This document shows, piece by piece, positions 59,173 to 64,000 of a stretch of DNA of 64,000 nucleotides. Position numbers and translations under genes: made by a program. The stretch lies in NCBI RefSeq assembly GCF_002086695.1, contig NZ_MVIH01000010.1:1-64000 (forward strand), read 5' to 3'. The notes beneath the pieces are model-generated. The model was not told where the DNA came from. It saw only the letters and a list, made by a program, of their open reading frames with translations, and did not search any database. This DNA is from Mycolicibacterium rhodesiae. Its GTDB lineage: Bacteria; Actinomycetota; Actinomycetes; Mycobacteriales; Mycobacteriaceae. Within the stretch, counting starts at the first letter, position 1. Each line of letters begins with the position of its first letter.

Positions 59173-59817
59173 GTGACCGAGCACGCGTTCACGGACGCCG
59201 AACGCCGCGCCGTCTACCGCGTCATTCACGAGCGCCGCGATATGCGCAGGTTCAAACCGGACGCTTCGGTCCCCGATGCGGTACTGGCCCGGTTGCTGGC
59301 GGCCGCACACGCCGCGCCCAGCGTCGGCTTGATGCAGCCCTGGCGGTTCCTGCGCATCACCGACACGGGGTTGCGGCAGAAGATCCATGCTCTGGTCGAC
59401 GAAGAGCGCAGACACACCGCTGCCGCACTGGGTGCTCGGGCAGAAGAATTCCTGGCACTCAAGGTCGAGGGCATCCTGGACTGCGCCGAATTGTTGGTGG
59501 TTGCGCTCGGCGACGGCCGGGAAAGCCATGTCTTCGGCCGTCGCACGATGCCGCACATGGACCTTGCTTCGGTGTCGTGCGCGATCCAGAACCTGTGGTT
59601 GGCAGCGCGAGCCGAGGGCCTCGGGATGGGCTGGGTGTCGATCTTCGATCCGCACCGCCTCGGGGAGTTATTGGGAATTCCCGCCGGCGGTGAGCCGGTG
59701 GCCGTGCTGTGCCTCGGGCCGGTGCCCGACTTCCCCGACCGGCCTGCGCTCGAACTCGACGAGTGGACGTTGGGGCGTCCACTCGCCGAGTTCGTGAGCG
59801 AAAACCGTTGGAGCTAG
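59173..59817 (+). CDS. bluB: 5,6-dimethylbenzimidazole synthase BluB
   Basis: 214 aa from GTG 59173. Nitroreductase-fold enzyme that cannibalises FMN to make the lower ligand of vitamin B12. Diagnostic residues: RRDMRRFKPDASVPDAVLAR, HAAPSVGLMQPWRFL (FMN-binding), FGRRTMPHMDLASVSCAIQN and GLGMGWVSIFDPHRLGELL. Nitroreductases of other types lack the RRTMP.MDL run. I looked for a cobalamin riboswitch in 59049-59172 and saw none. Convergent with the glycine-rich secreted protein, 10 bp apart. Confidence 0.88.
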   Translation: MTEHAFTDAERRAVYRVIHERRDMRRFKPDASVPDAVLARLLAAAHAAPSVGLMQPWRFLRITDTGLRQKIHALVDEERRHTAAALGARAEEFLALKVEGILDCAELLVVALGDGRESHVFGRRTMPHMDLASVSCAIQNLWLAARAEGLGMGWVSIFDPHRLGELLGIPAGGEPVAVLCLGPVPDFPDRPALELDEWTLGRPLAEFVSENRWS

Positions 59818-59827
59818 CCAGGTTTGG

Positions 59828-60232
59828 TTAGCCGACGGAGGCGCAGCCCACGTATGGGATGCACCCGGTCGCCCCGCCGGGCCCGGCCGAGCCGCTGGGG
59901 CCGTTCGGGATGCCGCCGCTGGCGCCGCCGCGGTCCGCGGTGCCGCCGGGGCCGTACGGAATCGACCCGCTGGCACCGTCGGGACCGGCCGCGCCGCCGG
60001 GACCATTCGGAATTGCGCCGGATGCTCCACCCGGGCCTGCCACGCCGCCCGGGCCGCCGGGAATGACGCCGGAGGCGCCGTTCGGACCGGCGGTGGCCAC
60101 CGGGCAGGGGCTGCCGTCAGGGTTGACGCAGCCCGGCGCGGGATCGGCGGCAGCCAGCGGAGCTGCCGCGATCGCGGCAGCTGCCGCACCGGAGAACAGA
60201 ACTGATGCCAGAGAAAGTGTTTTCAGTGCCAT
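59828..60232 (-). CDS. secreted protein with five 17-residue Gly/Pro/Ala repeats
   Basis: 134 aa from ATG 60232. Signal peptide (hydrophobic 5-28, cleavage near ADP at 29-30), then CVNPDGSPCP with two Cys, five repeats of AGP.GASG.IP.GPGG. (residues 48-64, 65-81, 82-98, 99-115 and 116-134) and a final CIPYVGC. Exported; the four Cys at the two ends could form disulfide caps around the flexible repeat rod. The repeats are collagen-like in composition but without strict Gly-X-Y phase. No family recognised. Upstream ATG (60400) would put 56 charged residues before the signal peptide and is rejected. Confidence 0.78.
   Translation of the reverse strand: MALKTLSLASVLFSGAAAAAIAAAPLAAADPAPGCVNPDGSPCPVATAGPNGASGVIPGGPGGVAGPGGASGAIPNGPGGAAGPDGASGSIPYGPGGTADRGGASGGIPNGPSGSAGPGGATGCIPYVGCASVG
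59831..60091. repeat. tandem 51-bp coding repeats (about five copies)
   Basis: The GASG.IP.GPGG unit of the secreted protein is encoded by five near-exact 51-bp units, the last extended to 57 bp. Conserved codons between units suggest recent tandem duplication and possible length variation between strains. Confidence 0.7.
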
Positions 60233-60575
60233 GCAGATTCCGTACCCGAATTGACGGCAACAGAATCGCCGATGTGTCCGGCACCTCATCAGTACAGAGC
60301 GGCAGACGAGATCGCGCCGCGCTCGTCGATGTCCGCTCGAACTGCGGGCGCGCCTTCGGCTCGACGACCCAACTCCGCTCGGCAAGTCGACCTTCAGCAC
60401 CGCCGCGGCCTTTGTCCGTTATCCGACCTCACGACACCTGTGTGGGATTTCGAAGTTCCCGGTGCTTCCGGAGCATTGTCTGCCCGACGCTGCGAGACGG
60501 GGGTTGGTATCGCCCCGCTGAAGCAATGCCGCCGAAATGTGCCATATCGCGCTCGCAGGCAGGTAAAAAAGACCG
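60233..60575. other. 343-bp intergenic region without a recognised feature
   Basis: Between two divergent secreted-protein genes. I see no convincing gene (the open frames here have unsuitable starts and odd composition), no repeat and no clear promoter boxes. TGCT-TCCGG-AGCA near 60459 is a short inverted repeat of doubtful meaning. Confidence 0.5.
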
Positions 60576-60860
60576 ATGAAGACACTTTTCGCCGTCGTGG
60601 GGCTGGCTGCGGCGCTGGTGATGGCACCTTCGCCGGCGCGGGCCGACGATTGCGGCGCAGCAGCCGCCGCGCAGGACGCCACGGGGTGCGTCGCATTCGG
60701 CCCGGATGTGATGGTCGGTCCTGGCATCGAGCTGAGCCCCGGCGTGGTACCACCGGTGGCCTCGCCCGATGATGCGGCAGCTCAGGCCGCAGCCGGACGA
60801 CCGCCGTGTCTGACCGGTAACGGCGTGGCGTACTACACGCCCGCCGATATGCCCTGCTGA
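60576..60860 (+). CDS. small secreted hypothetical protein
   Basis: 94 aa. Signal peptide MKTLFAVVGLAAALVMAPSP with cleavage after ARA (about residue 23). The mature part of about 70 residues has four Cys (DDCG, ATGC, PPCL, MPC), so probably two disulfides, and is rich in Ala, Pro and Gly. Related in style to other short mycobacterial exported proteins; no family known to me. Divergent from the repeat protein at 59828-60232, with which it shares the exported, four-Cys layout. Confidence 0.68.
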   Translation: MKTLFAVVGLAAALVMAPSPARADDCGAAAAAQDATGCVAFGPDVMVGPGIELSPGVVPPVASPDDAAAQAAAGRPPCLTGNGVAYYTPADMPC

Positions 60861-60958
60861 CGGGTTTTTCTCACACCGGCCGTCCTGGTGGCGAGCCGGG
60901 CAGTCCGCAGCCTTGAGCGATTGATCGACCCGGACCTGCCCCAACAGGAGCTATTCGC

Positions 60959-61002
60959 CGACCTAGGCCGTGGCGTGCCTGTGGGTGTAGGCTCGACCTA
61001 GG
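60959..61002. promoter_or_regulatory. direct repeats CGACCTAGG upstream of the STAS gene
   Basis: Two 9-bp copies (60959-60967 and 60994-61002), each containing the palindrome CCTAGG, are 35 bp apart, 125-165 bp before the STAS start. CCTAGG (a CTAG core) is a rare sequence in most bacteria, so a repeated pair is notable; its function is unknown. Confidence 0.3.
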
Positions 61003-61125
61003 TTGAATTTCCAGCCTCGGTATTCGTCGCAGGCGAGCGGTGCATCTTGCACCCGCAATGCGAGCCTTTCGGGCGCGTCCCACACACACTTGTTATTTCC
61101 TTCTAGTGCTCATTGGAGCCTTCCG

Positions 61126-61461
61126 ATGCATTTGATCTCTTCCAATTCGACCGTTGGCCCGCCGACGGACCGACTGCAACTCTTCGCTGAGTGGTCCAAC
61201 ACGACTGACGTTCGCGTCACCGCAGCCGGCGATGTCGACATGTCCACTGCCCGCTACTTCACCGACTTCGTTTTCCGCCGCGCGGGCAATTGCAGGCGCC
61301 TCACTTTGGACATGACGCAGGTGACATTCTTTGACTGCGCTGGGATTTCAGCGCTCGAGTGCATCGAAGAACGCTGCCGCGAAGCGCACGTTGTACTGGA
61401 AATCGAACCGGCACAATGCGTTTCGCGCGTCATGACGCTGTGCCAGTCGCTTTGCGCATAA
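61126..61461 (+). CDS. STAS-domain protein (anti-sigma-factor antagonist type)
   Basis: 111 aa from ATG 61126. A single STAS domain: VRVTAAGDVDMSTARYFTDF, LTLDMTQVTFFDCAGISALE and HVVLEIEPAQCVSRVM. In classical SpoIIAA-type antagonists the DSxG Ser is phosphorylated by the anti-sigma kinase; here the motif is D70-C71-A72-G73, so phosphorylation at that place is impossible. No anti-sigma kinase or sigma gene is adjacent. Convergent with the LuxR-type regulator, 10 bp apart. Confidence 0.82.
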   Translation: MHLISSNSTVGPPTDRLQLFAEWSNTTDVRVTAAGDVDMSTARYFTDFVFRRAGNCRRLTLDMTQVTFFDCAGISALECIEERCREAHVVLEIEPAQCVSRVMTLCQSLCA

Positions 61462-61471
61462 CCGCGCACCG

Positions 61472-64000
61472 CTAGCCGTTGGCAGGCGCTTGCGGATCGA
61501 CATTGCTGATCAGGCGGATAAGCTGCTCGCGGTCGTTGATACCCAGCTTGTTGTACACCCGGTAGAGGTGGCCTTCGATGGTCCGAACCGACAGCACCAG
61601 TCGGACAGCGATCTCGCGGTTCGACAGTCCGTCGGCAACCAGTAGGGCGATCTCACGTTCCCGGTCGCTCAATGGGAGTGGCGCCTCGTTGATCTCAGTC
61701 GCCGGGGTATGCAGCCCTGAACTGCTTACCAGCCAATGCGCCTGTGCAGAGGATTTCAAGGCAAGCAGACGGGCGCCCGCTCGGCGGTGTGCGAGCGCCG
61801 CCGCGGCGAAGGTGTCTGCCGCATGTGCCCTCATCCGAAGCGACTCCCACTCGCCGGCCACCCTGTCAAGACCTTCTCCGTCGTCCGCGGCAATCGCCTC
61901 GGCGTGCGCTGCGGCAAGCATCGCGACCGGGCTATTCAATTGCTCGGCAAGGACTTTGAACCGCGCCACATCGGGGGCCATCCCGAACCGTAGCCCGGTG
62001 TGCAGTGCCTCCAGCTCACCGACCGTCATCCCTGATCTCGCAGCGGCATCCGCGGCCCGGTCGATGTGGTCGTGCGCAGCGGCCCGCCGGCCGGTCGCGG
62101 CGCACAGATAAGCTCTGGCCACCTCGAGAAGCGGCCGGAACACCTCGACCGCGGGCCCCCAGGTGACCTCGGCCGTGTTCAACGCACGCGAGGCCGCTCC
62201 GCAGTCGCCTCGCAGTACCTCAGCCTGCACCGCCCAGATCGCCACCAAGGTCACCCAGCCGCCTGACAGCGTCGAGACCATGGCCGACAGCGCACGTTGC
62301 AGCCAGTCACTGGCGGCTTGCGGATCGCCGGCCGCGAGCTCGACCCGGCCAGCCATCGCGGCGACGATGGCCTCGGCGTGCGGTGCGCCATGCGCCTGGT
62401 TCCGCTGCCGCTCCACGATCGCCTGGGCCTTGGCGATGTCGCCTTGGTTCAGCGCCGACAATGTCTCTGTCAGCGATATGGCATACCGCTGAGGTCCCGA
62501 CGCGCAGTGCCTGGCCGCCGCGGCACCACGGGCCGCTGCTGTCTCAACATCGTCGGATCTGCCGCGAAAGTTGGCCACGGCGGCAGCCGGGACTGCCGCC
62601 CAAAGAACCGCCATAGGCATCGCGTGAGGGTCAGCAATGACCGCGGAACTTGCAGCGGCGGCGGTGTCGAGTTCACCGGCGAAGTAGGCGATCGAAGCCT
62701 CAACCGCCAGCGCGTAGCTGCGCAGAGCGGTCATCGTGACACGGGACCGAACCACACCCAACACCTCTTCGGCCATCGCACGTTGACCACAACCGAAGAA
62801 CAGGTTGGTTGCCCGTAGACAGCCCCACCGGACGAGCGTGATCTCGTCGCGGGGGTCGAAGGTTGCCAGCAGTTCTTCCGCCTCTTGGCTGCGACCCTGC
62901 CAGGCCAGGGCGTCGGCGAGTGCGATGGCGGCGCGTAGACCGCCGCCGTTGCCATAGGCGTACCGCGCGAGTTGCTCGGCAAGAACCAGGCTCGACATGG
63001 TCATCGCGGTCTCGGCGGCGTCGGTCACCAGGCCGGCATCCGGCGGCGTATCGCTGTTCATCATCAGCCGCGCATACTCGATGAGCAGCCGCGGATCTCT
63101 CGCCGGACCGTCGTCCTGACTGTCGATCAGCGCCCGGAAGTTCTGTGCCAGAGTGGTATTGATCTGGCGCAGCCGAGCCACCCCACAGTGTCTTCGCACC
63201 ACATCAGCCAATACAGGATGGTCCGCCTGGACGCGCACACGTTGCGAATCGTTGATCACATCGATCACACCATGTCGTTCTGCGTCGCCGATCGCGGCGG
63301 CATCGCACATGGCGCGCAGCACATTCCAGTCCAACACCTCTGCAGCCGAGACGATTTCAAGAACTTCACGCTCCATCGGCGGCAGGCCGCGCACCCTCGC
63401 CTCGAGCAGTTGCTCAATGTCAACGCCCAACCGCGGCAGTTGGGTGAGTCGCCACCAGCCGGTGTCATCTGTGAGCAGTCCGTCGTTCATTGCGGTGTCC
63501 AGCAGGCTGCGCAACAGCAGCGGGTTGCCAGATGACAATTCGTGAAGCTGGTCAACGAGCGTCCCCGCGACCGGGCCGCCAAGCACCTCGACGATCAACC
63601 GATCAGTCTCGCCACGCGACAGTGCACCTACGTCGATGCGGCGCAGATACTGGTCCTTCCACAGCGCGGTGATGGCGTCCGGTACCTCGACTCCCGAGCG
63701 CATGGTGACGATAAGCGTCGCAGAACCGCGGACCGCGAGCTGATGGACGACTATCGCCGACAAGGGGTCGAGCAAATGGGCGTCGTCCACGACGAGCAGC
63801 CGGTCGTGGGCATCGCCGAGTGCGTCGTGGGCCGCCGCGAGCAAGCCAATCGGGTCGAGGGCGTTGGGGATCCGCACAATCCCGGCGAAAGCGCCAAGAG
63901 GCACATCTTGAGAGGTCTGAGTACCAAGAACAAAGTGGGTCTGCATTCCCCTTCCGCCGAGCCGTTCACCAACCTGGCGCGCTAACGCGCTCTTGCCGAC
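61472..64000 (-). CDS. LuxR-family ATPase regulator (LAL/STAND type), 5' end outside window
   Basis: At least 843 residues visible; the N-terminus is beyond position 64000. The first visible residues are VGKSALARQVGERL, the end of a Walker A motif, so the ATPase begins just outside. Walker B in RLLVVDDAHLLDP; long TPR-like helical middle; C-terminal LuxR HTH from LSDREREIALLVADGLSNRE through IAVRLVLSVRTIEGHLYRVY. Large ATP-dependent transcription activators of this type sense small molecules or protein partners. The ATG at 63946 is internal to the ATPase domain and should not be taken as the start. Confidence 0.87.
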   Translation of the reverse strand, partial: VGKSALARQVGERLGGRGMQTHFVLGTQTSQDVPLGAFAGIVRIPNALDPIGLLAAAHDALGDAHDRLLVVDDAHLLDPLSAIVVHQLAVRGSATLIVTMRSGVEVPDAITALWKDQYLRRIDVGALSRGETDRLIVEVLGGPVAGTLVDQLHELSSGNPLLLRSLLDTAMNDGLLTDDTGWWRLTQLPRLGVDIEQLLEARVRGLPPMEREVLEIVSAAEVLDWNVLRAMCDAAAIGDAERHGVIDVINDSQRVRVQADHPVLADVVRRHCGVARLRQINTTLAQNFRALIDSQDDGPARDPRLLIEYARLMMNSDTPPDAGLVTDAAETAMTMSSLVLAEQLARYAYGNGGGLRAAIALADALAWQGRSQEAEELLATFDPRDEITLVRWGCLRATNLFFGCGQRAMAEEVLGVVRSRVTMTALRSYALAVEASIAYFAGELDTAAAASSAVIADPHAMPMAVLWAAVPAAAVANFRGRSDDVETAAARGAAAARHCASGPQRYAISLTETLSALNQGDIAKAQAIVERQRNQAHGAPHAEAIVAAMAGRVELAAGDPQAASDWLQRALSAMVSTLSGGWVTLVAIWAVQAEVLRGDCGAASRALNTAEVTWGPAVEVFRPLLEVARAYLCAATGRRAAAHDHIDRAADAAARSGMTVGELEALHTGLRFGMAPDVARFKVLAEQLNSPVAMLAAAHAEAIAADDGEGLDRVAGEWESLRMRAHAADTFAAAALAHRRAGARLLALKSSAQAHWLVSSSGLHTPATEINEAPLPLSDREREIALLVADGLSNREIAVRLVLSVRTIEGHLYRVYNKLGINDREQLIRLISNVDPQAPANG

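Noticed and set aside
60251..60772. A 173-residue plus-strand frame across the intergenic region and the small secreted protein gene
   Set aside because: It is in a different frame from the signal-peptide gene, has no domain and is Arg/Pro-rich like other shadows.

Overview
The window is high-GC actinobacterial DNA that I read as the chromosome of a non-tuberculous, probably fast-growing Mycobacterium/Mycolicibacterium. The evidence is an antigen 85 mycolyltransferase, a cyclopropane-mycolic-acid-synthase-type methyltransferase, and gene blocks in the order known from M. tuberculosis: hisN-fadE24-fadE23, a Rv3143-like receiver protein next to nuoA-N, and a Rv3167c-Rv3171c-like block. F420- and mycofactocin-type enzymes also point this way. 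I saw no tRNA, rRNA, CRISPR array, transposase or prophage.

Layout. 1-5.9 kb: split-barrel FMN protein, small membrane protein, hisN, the fadE24-fadE23 pair, and an aldo/keto reductase divergent from a MarR regulator that appears to start at ATT. 5.9-11.9 kb (minus strand): molybdopterin oxidoreductase, PaiB-like protein, and an ALDH-P450-ferredoxin operon. 11.9-17.3 kb: two near-twin TetR regulators, a mycofactocin-type SDR, and a large secreted Ig-like/beta-propeller protein. Five copies of a 14-bp palindrome related to TGATCGATCGATCA lie in front of these genes, so they look like one local regulon. 17.3-21.2 kb (minus): a second oxidation operon (two mycofactocin-type SDRs, a double CMD protein, ALDH) under two phased AGTAAC-N3-GTTACT operators shared with the divergent TetR at 21.3 kb. 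A YhdH/AcuI-type reductase and a strong bidirectional hairpin follow.

23-34.8 kb: antigen 85; a homogentisate-dioxygenase-like cupin grouped with an alpha/beta hydrolase, a CaiB CoA-transferase and an HMG-CoA-lyase-type protein; an S4 protein; a mycolate-type methyltransferase; then a TetR heading an acyl-CoA dehydrogenase/APH/DUF6285/SnoaL set. A 32-bp element upstream of the dioxygenase recurs (25/32 identical) upstream of this TetR. YceI and an orphan pseudo-receiver follow.

35-51 kb: the complete complex I operon nuoA-N, almost every gene overlapping the next. A 62-bp stem-loop repeat interrupts it between nuoF and nuoG, and an enoyl-CoA hydratase family gene overlaps the nuoN stop. A promoter and a near-perfect CRP-type site precede nuoA.

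51-64 kb: a metallopeptidase-like lipoprotein, SDR/TetR, the Rv3168-Rv3171c-like block with an F420-dependent enzyme inserted, BluB, two small secreted proteins, a STAS protein and a LuxR-type ATPase regulator that runs off the window end.

Working together: the 5.9-21.3 kb region looks like an inducible catabolic island for an unknown alicyclic, terpenoid or alcohol substrate (P450 hydroxylation, mycofactocin-linked alcohol oxidation, aldehyde oxidation). It sits between fatty-acid genes and the respiratory chain that would receive the electrons. The substrate cannot be read from sequence.
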